From positions 23,319,261 through 23,383,260 of the forward strand of contig NC_003074.8 of NCBI RefSeq assembly GCF_000001735.4: a stretch of 64,000 nucleotides of DNA, written 5' to 3'. The notes under the pieces are model-generated. The model saw nothing but the letters and a program-made list of their open reading frames with translations. It was not told where the DNA came from and did not search any database. The translations under genes and the position numbers were made by a program. Of the stretch, positions 20,902-32,981 are shown piece by piece. Every line of letters begins with the position of its first letter. Position 1 is the stretch's first letter. This DNA is from Arabidopsis thaliana (Eukaryota; Streptophyta; Magnoliopsida; Brassicales; Brassicaceae).

Positions 20902-23600
20902 TAATGCAAGCTAGAAAGACTAAGCTCCCATCAACTGAGTAAAATCAGATTCCACTCCTTCAAAGTTTTGAAGCTTCCTTCTCTGTATTTCAGTTTCAGA
21001 GCTCTCGTCGTCTCCTTCTCCTCAAATGTTTTGTGCACAGAAAAAACCTACCCCTGGAAAAAAGGATGTAAGAGAGACGACGGTTCAAGATCTTCAAATG
21101 ACCAGAATGTCTTAATGTTAGCCGTTGGATCTTACCGTGATTTGGACGGCTGCGATCTCGAAATGCCAGCATGGCAGAAACGTCACTTTCTTATGGAATA
21201 AAGCCACTGCTCAATGTTTAGTCACATATATTATTATTATCTGTTTCCCTTTTTTTAATATCACATACTATAATTATTATCTTATTCATATATTCTATGA
21301 CTACATTTTTTTTAATACAAGTCTATCATATATAATAATTATTGATTTCTTGTGCCCACCCAAAAACATATGAATATAATATGTTCATTGCTGTATTTTT
21401 AATATTATTTCACTCCATGACCGTATGAACAAATCTAATATATAAAAAAAGAGTGCACATTTTAAAAGAACAATTTTTTGTAATTTTATATGAATGTTAG
21501 CAAGTTGTACTACTAACCACGCGCGGTCTATATGCGTGGGAACGACACCCACGTACCATTGTCACTGAAAATTTTGGGACTGCTTATTTTACAGTGTCTT
21601 TTTATAACTGATATGCAATTTGAAAACAACTGCACTCAAATTTATATAAAAACAAAAATAAAGCTGATTTACAACGATATTATTGTCAAAACATGTTATT
21701 AAATACTAGTAAACAAAAAATTTGGAAGAGTGATCATTTAGTAAAAGTACAAATTATGTTAGTATATTTGGATGACTAACTTGTCACTGCGCCACGGGCA
21801 CACGGCGAGTATAGAGAATACGTACACTCGCGAGGCTCACTCTTTTCACCATTCATAGTGCCACGTGTCGAATAAGCTACAGATCCACGGTGATTCGCTC
21901 TCTCATGGGATCATGGCTCATCATCATCAGATTACCGTTGGGCACACCAATATAACGTCATGAACTACTTAACCATTTTTCTTATTTTGTATTCCACTTT
22001 TGTGTATGACTGGGTTCAAACGACTTAAAATCCTATCAAAGCGAGCTTTAACTTAAATTATGTACCAAGATTAAACTATTTTATAAAAAATATGAATGAA
22101 TAAAATAATTGACGAAGATAATGCGAATGAAACAAACATATCAAGATTAACTAAAATATTCGACTAGTGACTAAAGCTACATGATGGTATATGTATATAT
22201 CAACTAGTATGAGTTAATTTATCTTTGAAGTGTTGACTGACGAACGGTGTTTTATGCAGTTAAATGAAGGGAGAACCAAAGTAAGTACAATAATCTTCAT
22301 AGACTATTTTTAAAGTGCTTTTATAATGTTTTTGACCCTATCCTATATTATATAAACACAAATCAATAAATAAATAAAAACCTTATTGTAATGAAACTTT
22401 GAAGCACAAATTAACGAAAGTTTAGTTGGAGTTCCGATGTAAGGAATCCAACATCTCAGCCACTTGTCATATAGTACTAGAATAGTCAGTAGTATATCGA
22501 TGCTTTTTTGTATAAAGATTACCAGTATAATAATTAGTGACATAAAATGTTTTCTTATTGTGACTAGACAAATTAAAATATACTCTCCCATGAAGCCTAC
22601 TAATTAAAATAATCATCATGGGTTAACCCTCGGTTTATGGGATCACTTAATTAATAATAATAACAACACTTTAGAATATTAGTAGAGACTAAATATCTAT
22701 ATGGAGTATTAAATAACACACCACTATTGAATATTGATGCATGCATGTCTTACAAGTTACAAGTTACAAGTAACAACCACGAATAAACTAATTGTCATTT
22801 TGGGACTTTTTAGTTTTTAAATCGAGATCCGCATCCGTTTGCTATATAGATAAAACGTGAAATTGTCACATTTTTTTCTCAATTTGAAAGATTTGGAAGG
22901 ATAAGTTGAATGAAGTAGCGATTTATGTTTAGAAAATTAAACCTGTATGAAGTAATAGCGTTTTAAAGATGAAAAAAATAGAATTTTTATCATTATAAAA
23001 TTTTTGTAGGTTCAGAGAAGTCAAATTCGCCAGCTACGGAGGGAAAAACGTGTACTATACAGTTTAATAGACAATTAAAATAATTCGATGATTTGTATTT
23101 TTAATCAATTTTAACCCACTGATCCCAACTTTCGATGCTTTGCAAACATAGACAAACATATTTTGGGTTTGACGGATTTCTCAATGCGGCGAGGTGTGAT
23201 TATAATAAGATAAACGCATTTGAAGTGGCTCCAATAACCTATTTTATCAGATTATAATACAAAGAATATCTTAATCTAATATTGTAATACGTACTTTTAA
23301 ATTTTCAGTTCCAAACACAATAAGCCAAAAATAAGATTTGATAATTGGGGTGATGAACCAAAATTAACAAGAGTTTTGCTGTACAAAGAGGGATCCTTTA
23401 ATAAAAGAAACAAAATATCAGAGGCTTCTTCTAAAAATTTTGCAACCGAAAATTTAAACAAAGTTGCTCTCAATTCCCAAAAGACATGCTTGTACCCCAA
23501 GGAAACATCAGGGCAAATAGTAAAAGAAACGAAGGCATTGGAAATTGCGGGATTTTACCAGATTGTTGAATTACGTCTCCTCCCCTAACAACCATTATGG
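20902..23600. other. TKL promoter and RRF 3' flank, no gene seen
   Basis: About 2.7 kb separates the TKL start from the RRF stop. A G-box CACGTG sits at 21862-21867, about 960 bases above the TKL start; it is too distant to assign confidently. Two overlapping antisense frames near 23.3-23.6 kb (65-70 codons) have no recognisable motif. The rest is AT-rich, with a three-copy TTACAAG tandem at 22750. Confidence 0.5.
22750..22770. repeat. TTACAAG tandem, three copies
   Basis: Three exact head-to-tail copies of the 7-mer TTACAAG lie in otherwise unremarkable intergenic DNA. It is probably a slippage product. Confidence 0.8.
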
Positions 23601-25380
23601 TCACACCTTCATCAATTCCTGTGGATTCATATATGTGTGTAGTAATTAATGGCTAATCAATCCACAAGATGGATCAGATACAAAAGTAGACTAGAAACAT
23701 TGACACAAAACTGTTACCTTTTCTTTCTGTTTGTAGAGCTCCTCTATCTTCTTCATGTATACATCAATTAGTTTCTGTCATTACCAATCAAATCAAAGTT
23801 TAGTCAGCCACACTTAACCATCAAATAATTCTCTCTCTCGCTTTTTTGTCGTATCAACAAACCAACTCCTGTGTGGTTTGGTTTACCTGCAAATCACTTG
23901 ACAAATCCTTCACGTTGTCTTCTGACAGCTTCTTCTCCTGCAAAAATGAAGCTTCGACTTTTAACGAATAAGATCACAAGGAATGGCCAACAAGAAAAAA
24001 ATAAAACTAAAATAGGGTTGGCACCTTCTCGAGTTTATCATAAGATTTCAAGGCATCTCTCCTAATGTTCCTCAGTGCAACCTATAAGAATCCAAATACG
24101 AAAAAAGAAGGGCTGAAATAAAGGAACATGAAGTTTTAGCACATCCTTATGCACCCTAAAAGTAACAAACTTTTGTGGAAAATCCCAAATACTTTTAAGT
24201 CACACTATAGGCAAACACTACTACTGACCTTCCCTTCTTCAGACTGTTTAGCAACAACCTTTGATAGTTCCTGCAGTGGTACAATTAAAAGGTAATACGG
24301 CAGTTTAGAAAATGCACATTGCAAAAAAAATCAACTGACAGAGATTATATGCCAGGAAGAGATACCTTTCTTCTGTCAGATGTGAGGGGAGGCAAGGACA
24401 GTCGAATAACATCTCCATCGTTATTAGGGGTCACACCAAGATCAGAATTCACAATGGCTTTCTCTATAGCCTTCAAGCTGAAAGCATTGGAATGTATCAT
24501 GAACCGAGCAAGAGAAAGCAGACATGAAAACTCTTGTACAGAAAACCATTAGCGCACCATTGGTCATGTACCTGGATTTGTCATATGGTTGCAGCAAAAG
24601 AGAACTTCCATCCGGAGTACTGATTTGGGCTATGCTTTTCAAACTTACTGGACTTCCATAGTATTCCACCTGAGAACCCAAAAGATCAAAACATCAACAA
24701 GTTATACATATGAAACCATATTTGGTAGCTGTATATCTTAATACCTCAATCTTGTCAAGCATCGCTGCATTGGATCTCCCAGTCCTTATGGAGTTGAAAC
24801 TCGTCCGAAGCGTTTCAATAGTCTTCTCCATCTTTGATTTCTGGATTGCACAAACCAAAAAACAAGAATCACATCCAAATCGTTTCCACTAAACAGTAAC
24901 CAAAAAAGATATAAAGAACGTACAACATCAGTCTCAATAGCAGACTTCTCTGCTTCTATTTCTTCAATAGTAGCAGACCTTATCACCAATCTGTGGAATT
25001 TTCCAAACAAAGAACATCCGGATTAGAGACATTCAGCAAACCCTAAAACTCCCAAATCATGAGTGGAACCTGCCTCTTCTGTAGAGAGCGCTTGACAACG
25101 GGGCCACCGGAGAGATTGACGCCGGCACCGAGCGGAAGCTTGTCTGTCTTGAACGAACACGCAATTAAGCGTGTAGAGGGAGATATCGCCGAAGAGATTA
25201 TCCTCAAACACGAATCTATCCAAGGGTATTAAAGCAACAACGATTTGGAGCCAAATGGATTATAGAGGACAGTGAAGAAACAAAATTCGAACCTGGGAGA
25301 GAGAGGAGAGGCTTGGAGTAGTTGGCTCTGAATCGAAGAACCGGTGTCGTGGGAGCAGTGGAAGAGAAAGAAGCCGCCAT
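23601..25380 (-). CDS. RRF: Chloroplast ribosome recycling factor
   Basis: Eleven exons give 275 aa: 25380-25293, 25215-25074, 24990-24924, 24840-24745, 24669-24572, 24477-24366, 24270-24229, 24081-24025, 23937-23887, 23774-23718 and a six-codon last exon 23618-23601. RRF with EF-G splits plastid 70S ribosomes after termination; loss of the gene is known to cause seedling or embryo defects. The first 75 residues or so are a transit peptide ([13 protein letters not shown] onward). The mature part starts near [18 protein letters not shown] and keeps the bacterial RRF hallmarks: [66 protein letters not shown] and a C-terminal helix ending KEKELMKV. The second intron (25073-24991) starts with GC, not GT; only that choice keeps the QKRLVIRS frame. 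Confidence 0.95.
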
Positions 25381-25552
25381 GGCAGTAGCCGTAGAAGTGA
25401 AGTGACTAGACTAGAAAAGACCTTTCGTTGGTTCGTCTACGAAAATTGAAAGGGAGGGAGACGAAGCAGACCGAATTGTTCGGGATAAGAAGGAAAGCTT
25501 GCTCTGTTTGGATGGACAGCTAACTATAATCCCTTCAGATATATCTTTTCTG

Positions 25553-25568
25553 TGGGCCTTAATGGGCC
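25553..25568 (-). promoter_or_regulatory. Paired TGGGCC site II motifs upstream of RRF
   Basis: TGGGCC at 25553-25558 and again at 25563-25568, ten bases apart, lie about 175 bases above the RRF start. Such pairs at one helical turn are common in promoters of translation and organelle-biogenesis genes. Confidence 0.5.
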
Positions 25569-26081
25569 GTAATATCCCATTTGCTATTTACATGGTAGCC
25601 CATATTGAAATGGGTTTGAGCCAACAAAATTTGTATTGGGTCGAAGAAGGTACGGTGATCAATGGTCTGATTTGTACCAGAAGAAAAGTAAAACTAAAAG
25701 GTTTAAATTCTAACATATTTATGTCATGGTCCAAATCAAAGGGTAAATTGTCAAAGGGTATTCAAAAATATATATTAAATGAAATGGTGCATTGATATCA
25801 TCATTCATAAACTATTTATATACTTTTGCCGGTTCGTCGTCGATTCCACGTCCTTCATTTATGATGGATAGGAGATATATAAAGAAGAGTTAATTAGCAT
25901 TAAATAAAAAGATACTAGTAGATTAGTAAGAAGAGGCAACAATGTGATTAGCGGGAGCCGAGCCGGTAAGGCAGCCGAGGTTCGCGCTTACTCCTTGACC
26001 TTCATACTGACATGCCTACTCACACGTGCGAGAACAGTCCTACCACCCCATCAATGTTTTTTTGTTTAGTAAAATTCTGAT

Positions 26082-26121
26082 TATACTTTGATTTTTTTTC
26101 CTGTCAAGTATACTTTGATTT
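26082..26121 (-). repeat. Micro-insertion: short tail with 13-bp direct repeats
   Basis: The 13-mer TATACTTTGATTT occurs at 26082-26094 and 26109-26121 with 14 bases between. On the minus strand the insert reads CTTGACAGGAAAAA, i.e. nine unique bases and a short A tail, and the duplicated flank begins AAATCAAAG. This is the form expected of a severely 5'-truncated retroposon copy. Confidence 0.5.
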
Positions 26122-26598
26122 ATGTTCTTTTAATTCGTGAATTACTTATATTTATGTGTCTAGCAATAGTTTAAGGCTTTTAAAAATAGATTAATTATAC
26201 ATGTATAATATACAAGTTTGGGAAAAAAAATAAGAAAACTATCTCGTGTCGCATTTTTTGTTTAGTAGAACATATAATTTTTTTTATCAAGCAACAAATA
26301 TTAGCTGCCCAAACAAAAGAAAAAAATATGTCAAAAAAAAAGGATTATTCACATCGGCTAATTAAAAAATAAAAATTGACTTGACGAGATTTAGTTATTT
26401 GTGAGATAATAATTTGTTACCAAAAATTATAGTATGCCCTTTTTCAATTTGTGTTAATTATATTTGTAATTTTCTTCAGAGAAATTACACCATTTAAAAG
26501 AAGAAGAAAAAACAAATACTAATATCATTGTAAAATATGTAAACGATGGGAAATAAATAGAAAAAGAAAACAAAACAGTGCATCGTCGTCAGTGGGAG

Positions 26599-26774
26599 TA
26601 TATAACTACCACCACCCACTCACCATTCCGGAATTATCTCTGAATCACTCATAAACCCTTTCTTCTTCCTTGTTCAAATCCACTCACTCTTGGAGAGAGA
26701 CGACTCAAACGCATAGTCTCTCCTCTGTATTTACTCGTTATCGTCACTGTGAGAGAGAGAGAGAGAGCGCGCGC
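26599..26774 (+). promoter_or_regulatory. PLP9 TATA box and GA-rich leader
   Basis: TATATAA at 26599-26605 is followed by a CT/CA-rich leader and a (GA)9 plus GCGC tract at 26750-26774, about 105 bases before the PLP9 start. GA repeats in plant leaders are binding sites for BPC/GAGA-type factors. Transcription would be expected to start near 26630. Confidence 0.5.
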
Positions 26775-26879
26775 ATTCCCCCAATTAAAGCCTCTCTGCT
26801 CCAAACCGTGATATACTCTTTACGTTGTTTGTTTTTGCCTTTATCCTTCCCTAGTTGTGTATAATTTTGTTCTTTTCTT

Positions 26880-28119
26880 ATGGAGATGGATCTCAGCAAG
26901 GTTACTCTTGACATTTTCACAAAGCTTGAACAGAAATGGCTCTCTCACTGCGACTCCTCCCGGAAGACTCGTATCCTTAGCATCGACGGTGGCGGTACCA
27001 CTGGCATTGTCGCCGCTGCTTCTATTCTCCACCTCGAGCACCAGATCCGCCTTCAAACCGGCGACCCTCACGCTCACATCTCTGATTTCTTCGACATTGT
27101 CGCCGGAACTGGCATCGGAGGCATTCTCGCCGCCCTCCTTGTCGCCGACGACGGCTCCGGCAGGCCGATGTTCACTGCCAGAGACGCGGTTAAGTTTGTC
27201 GCGGAGAAGAACTCGGAGCTCTTCGAGATCAGGTACACCGGAGTTTTCAGGAGGAACAAGAGATACTCGGGGAAGAGCATGGAGAGGGTTTTGGAGACGG
27301 CGTTTAGGAGAGAGGACGGTAAGGTGTTGACGATGAAGGACACGTGTAAGCCTCTCCTTGTTCCTTGCTACGACCTCAAAACCTCTGCTCCTTTCGTTTT
27401 CTCACGCGCCGGCGCGTCTGAGTCTCCGAGCTTCGACTTCGAGCTGTGGAAAGTCTGCCGTGCCACGTCAGCAACACCAAGCCTCTTCAAGCCGTTCAGT
27501 GTAGTGTCGGTGGACGGGAAAACCTCATGCTCAGCCGTAGACGGCGGTTTGGTGATGAACAATCCAACAGCAGCTGCCGTCACGCACGTGCTACACAACA
27601 AACGAGATTTCCCGTCAGTAAACGGCGTAGATGACTTGCTTGTACTGTCGTTGGGAAACGGTCCGTCGACCATGTCATCATCACCAGGGAGGAAACTCCG
27701 TCGTAACGGAGACTATTCAACGTCAAGTGTGGTGGACATAGTGGTTGACGGCGTTTCCGATACCGTCGATCAGATGCTGGGGAACGCTTTCTGCTGGAAC
27801 CGTACTGATTACGTTAGAATCCAGGTACGTATTCTCAACTTTTCTCGTCACCACAGAGATCACCGATCAAAATGTCTCGAATATATTAAAATGTGGTGGA
27901 TGCATGCAGGCGAACGGTTTGACGAGCGGCGGAGCGGAGGAGTTGCTGAAAGAGAGAGGTGTGGAAACGGCGCCGTTTGGGGTAAAACGGATACTAACGG
28001 AGAGTAACGGAGAAAGAATAGAGGGTTTCGTGCAACGTCTTGTTGCGTCAGGAAAGTCAAGTCTACCTCCAAGTCCTTGCAAGGAATCTGCCGTTAACCC
28101 TCTCGCTGACGGCCGTTAA
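26880..28119 (+). CDS. PLP9: Patatin-like phospholipase III delta (PLP9, STURDY)
   Basis: Two exons (26880-27824 and 27910-28119) give 384 aa. The protein belongs to the patatin-related phospholipase A group III, which hydrolyses phospho- and galactolipids and alters cell elongation, lignin and stem stiffness. The patatin fold is clear: the oxyanion loop DGGGTTG at residues 36-42, GTGIG at 76-80 in place of the usual GxSxG nucleophile elbow, and AVDGGLVMNNP with the catalytic-dyad Asp at 221. Replacement of the Ser by Gly is the hallmark of group III, and enzyme activity of this group is weaker and less understood. The intron has donor CAG|GTACGT and acceptor GCATGCAG. The ATG at 26880 (MEMDLSKVTLDIF) is first in frame after the leader. 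It is tail-to-tail with MARD1 across 6.6 kb. Confidence 0.95.
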
Positions 28120-31100
28120 GTTTCCTTTATTATTATAACCCTCCCCGTCCGTGATGTAAGAAGTTTGTAACCAAACCCCTGGGTTAATTTTTTAACCCCA
28201 GCCAGCATCTTCGAGTTAATTAATTAGCCTTTCTTTTTTTCTAATGACTTTAGTTGAGGAATTAATAATGGTTAATGAATGATAGTCTTTACTTATTTAT
28301 CACTGACTTGCTAGCTAGCAGCTTCTCTAACCATTTTTTTTAATACTAGTACTGTATTTGCTATTCCCTTGGATCAAGGCCCGATGATTCTGTCAAAACT
28401 GTTTTCCCCAAATGACTTTTATATGCTCTTCCAACCCAAAAAAATACAAGTAAATGAGAACAAAAACTCAATTCAGAGCAATGAATATATATACACAATT
28501 AGAAAATCTCCAATTAAAGAGATAGGCATTGCTTTAGAACTTTGTTATATTGAAGGAATCATTGATGGGAAGGAAGAAGTAAAGCATTAAAAATAAACAG
28601 ATATTCTTTCCTTAGATAGCCAGCACAGAGTGTTCCAAATCTAGAACTTGTCATTTTCAAGCAATTACATTGACACACAAATGTACATATTCAATATATA
28701 TCAAAAATACAGCTCGAAAATGTGAGATTCATATATATAAGGAGAGTGGGACACAAGTCTAATAAACACATCCATCGCCTTTTCTATTCTTTTTTCCATA
28801 TTTTACTGTTTCAATACCTAATTGGACTGTCGTTGTAACTAACTTTTACTATTTACCCTTCTTTCTTATAGCCCATCAAAACATCCATTATTATATTTTT
28901 TGTCTAAATTGACTCCAAGGCAACAACAACAAAAACTCCATTTTTATGTGTTTAAGTAAACCATCCATGATCCACCTATAACTTTTTCGGAGGTTTTATA
29001 TTTCTTTTCTAATGTCATCATATTCAGTTATTATAGATTATTCACTTTTTTAGCTTTAATTCAACTGATATGTTGTTACTATTCATTAGAAAGCTAACAC
29101 ATTACACATAAACCTTACTACTATAATTTTCTAGATTTATCTTGCATCAATATTTTTACTGATTAATAACCATAGGTCCATCATTATCAACATACATATT
29201 TGTGTGAGTGTTGAAATCTCGGCAAGTTATAAGAACCCCGAGATGCCTAAATAACAACAAAATATCGGAAATTGTTTGACAGACATTTCTGATGGCATAA
29301 ATATTTGATGTCGTATACGCTGCCAAACTTAAATAATTGCTTTCTTCAATTAATATGGGAAATAAAAAATAAACAATATTCAGCATAAAACAACAAGAAA
29401 CCTTCCCTTCGTCCAACGGAATTATTGATGTTCAATGCATTCCCCCACTATCTATACATATAATTTTTTTATTTTGTTGTGTGTTCTTTCGTCAACAAAA
29501 CATAATAAGCAAAATTAAATAGAAGAAGAATTTCTTCTTTCTTAAAACTTTTAAATCAATGGAACTGAGTTACTGATGTATAAATATTGATGATGTCGTA
29601 TCTAACTCCAAACCACAAATCTTAGGAATGTTTTGTTTGCCGTATAGTGTATAATTTTGTCGGTCGTTTGATTCGAGAATAATTTTATTAAATTTATTTA
29701 TTTGTTATCATATTTAAGAAACAAGTCAAGTACTATTTGATATTTGATTTCAGAATCTGTAAATATGATTGACAGAAAGAAAGAAAAAGAATATGTACGT
29801 ATTAATTAAACACTCAATTTTTGTAAGGCAGATACAATGAATTAACAAGGATGCGACAAAACAATTTTATTTTATTTTCAGAAATATGCAACAAACAACG
29901 ATATTCATTTGACAATAGTTTAAACTACGAAAATTACGAGAGTTATTAAAATTATATATATACTTCGATTCAATCTTTTGTTTTGTTTTTTCAGTCTTTT
30001 GTTTTTGTTCATCCCTTCGATTCTATTTTTGTTGCCAAAGCATATACATATATGCATATTATATGATGAAGCATGTCTCTTTCGTAAATACATGCCTTTG
30101 TGTGGCTTTTTTTTTTGTTTCTTAAGAGAACAAATTTGTATCCCAACATTGCTTAAGAGACCAATTTATATAAGAACTTTTAATTTTTATGATGTTTTTT
30201 ATATAAAAAAAAGATGTTAAAATTTCATTGTTGTTTCTTCGTTTTTTATATTTTCAAAATCTTTTGGTATATGTCTAAACTTGTTTGTTTTTATTCCTAT
30301 AATTATTTAGATGTAGTCATATTATTTAATTATGTCGTCAAATTTGCATAAAAGATATCTTTCAGTAGACCACAACTAAAATTTACGAGATATTTGAATT
30401 AATATATGAGGTCAAAATTTGTTTGGATTAAAATAATTTGACAAAAAAATATTCTACAATTTTTTAACATAGATTATAAATTATCTTTTAAGTTAATTAA
30501 TAAATAAAATTAATATGTCAGTTAAAATGTGCAGAGGTGTCACCGAAGGAGAACAATCATGAATCATTTAATATATAGGAAGATTATTAATTAACTGATG
30601 TCTTGCCCATTCCATATATTTAAATTAATATTAGTATAAAACAAGATTATCCCACCCACCTAATTTGATTATTTTGATTTTTTAAGTGTCCGATCAAATT
30701 TATTAGGTTTTGGAAATGAGATAGGCTAAGTAGCCGGTAGTTAAAAGGTTTGAGTGGGTGCCGTAGAGCCACTATGAGCTTAATAGATTGAAGGCACAGT
30801 AACATCATAAGCACATAATCATATAATTTGTGCATTAATTAAGACTTCATCTATAGTGCTTACTAATCTTTAATTTGTAATCTTAACTTTGTCGGTTTGG
30901 CTATGCAAAATACATCCCACCAAGAAAGAAGCATAAATAAGTAAAAACTACAATATAACAAAACTAAAATAGAAAGAAAGATTAATTATGGAGATAAGTA
31001 CTAGTTGGTGGGAGACACTGTTCATTATCTGATGATGACCACGTAATTATTCAACTTTTCTTACTTAATTAATTAATCTCAAGGTCACCTCTCATGGACC

Positions 31101-32928
31101 GTTCGTTTTTCTTTTTTTATTTCCTCTCCATTACCGACAACTCTTTTAAGAAATATATAAGCAACCTATAAAGTCTTCTAAATTCATAGCTGTGATTGAA
31201 TTCCACATACAGGGTAATATATAAGACATTATCAATTTTATTGTTCTTCAAAGAAGAAAGGCTAAATAAAAATAGAAGTGGCAGTAATCAAGTCTCGAGA
31301 ATTTCCTTGGAGTTCTATGGTACGGCTAAAGTCATCAATATGGTGATAGGTTGGATAATTGAATATTTTTGTCTTGTTTTTTTTCATTTGACAAAGTAAA
31401 TAATATGATAAATTAAAAGGGAGTGATAAAAAAATATGCAGAAATAGAAAATATAAGAACAGAACACGAAATTATTTGGGACCATATTCGCCCACCAATA
31501 CCACGCTTTATTCAATATTATTTTTATATCACAATTATGCGTTCTGCATACAAAGTGATAAAATAAATTAACCTAAAGCTCGACCATGCACTTTTCTTTC
31601 TTTTAAAAATTCGTGTTTTTGCAAAGCCATTATAACGATCCTAGGCGGGATGATATTTGAAGATAGCATACAACAATCATAATGAAAAATGAAAATAATT
31701 TCTATATTATAAAACGATTAAAAACAATAATTCATTAAAATGTGATTAATAAGCCTAAAGTTGTGTTTCTGTTTAAATTACTCATCAATGCGTCGAAGCA
31801 CGTAGCCCCCGTTAAATGCAAATGTGGCGTCCTTGTGTAATTAATAACTCCAACTATATGATGTGATTAAATATCTTTCTTTTTATTTCAAATATCAAAT
31901 AAATAAAAAATAACATTAATATAAAGATTGCTAATAGTGTTCAATGCAAATTTCGATATTCAGTATATCGACCATACAAAGAATAATCAAGTACTAATAT
32001 TTATATGGAAAAAGTAAAATAATTAAGAGTTTGTCATAATATATTGTTTTATATAATATCACGTTATATATATGAGATAATGCGTATAAGAAGAAAAAGA
32101 ATATAGATGTGTACAGAATCCAATTATCCAAGTACAAATGTTTTAGAAATAACGTTTTGCAGCGTTGTTGTATAAGTACATAACGGATCATTTTGGCGGC
32201 GATTGAGAGATTCAAAAACGTCAAAGATGAAAAGATTCTCGTTTGTTTTTATTTCTTTATTAAATAATAACAATAGTGATTATATGTTAGCTTTATGATG
32301 TGCTTAGTTAATCCCAAAATCGGCTATGATGAGATTTAAGAAGCCCCAAATAAATAAAGTATAATGTTTGTGGCCCTTCTTCAATTAATATAAAGAAAAC
32401 AATAGTGAACAAAAAAATGAAGCCGATGAAAAAGAAAAAGTATTCAACTGTTGCAAGATATAAATATTTGAATTTATCCGTTACAATATACGAGTATGGC
32501 AGATTGATTTATTTGTACAAGTGATCCAAGCATTTGATGTATAAGTAAGTAGTAAATCAACGAACAACAAATACAGTAGAGAGAGTATGAAAAAGAAATA
32601 CGAGTCAACCAGCCAACAACTAATTTCAAATATAAAGTCGAATGTTTGATGGATCCAATAATGCGAGTTATAGAACATATAATAATGAAAGAACGTCCAT
32701 ATATTATTTATTAATCGAACTACTTTTTTTGTTGAATGTGAACGTACAATAATTGATTTCTACTATATGTATATGCAGCAAAATAATCGTGTTGTTTTTA
32801 AAATCAATGCATAAGTCATACAAATTTCAGTTTTGAAATTGTTAAGGTATTAATTTAATCACAATCACGAACTTAACTATATTTTTGCTGTGTAACTGAT
32901 TAGTAAATAACCTGCTATATTTTAAATA

Positions 32929-32981
32929 GTACATATGCTTTTTTTTTTTTTTTTTTTTGGCAAAAAATTGTACATATGCTT
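32929..32981 (-). repeat. Micro-insertion: AATTTTTTGCC(A)18 with 12-bp direct repeats
   Basis: GTACATATGCTT occurs at 32929-32940 and 32970-32981. The 29 bases between, read on the minus strand, are AATTTTTTGCC followed by 18 A. Perfect duplicated flanks and an A tail fit target-primed retroposition of a copy that kept only 11 bases of its 3' end. The same 3' end recurs at 41666. Confidence 0.6.

Larger units (their letters stand above)
25381..26879. other. RRF/PLP9 divergent intergenic region
   Basis: The 1.5 kb between the divergent starts holds the RRF promoter at the left, the PLP9 core promoter and leader at the right (both listed separately), and a small duplicated-flank insertion at 26082. 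No additional gene is evident; a 98-codon frame at 25499-25795 lacks any recognisable domain and overlaps the RRF promoter. Confidence 0.5.

Noticed and set aside
23297-23588. Overlapping antisense frames of 65-70 codons downstream of RRF
   Set aside because: No recognisable motif on either strand; could be old repeat debris, but nothing supports a gene.
30640-30840. Possible tRNA-like text (GTGGGTGCCGTAGAGCCACTATG region)
   Set aside because: No acceptor stem pairing, no TTCGA-type T loop and no A/B box spacing could be found.
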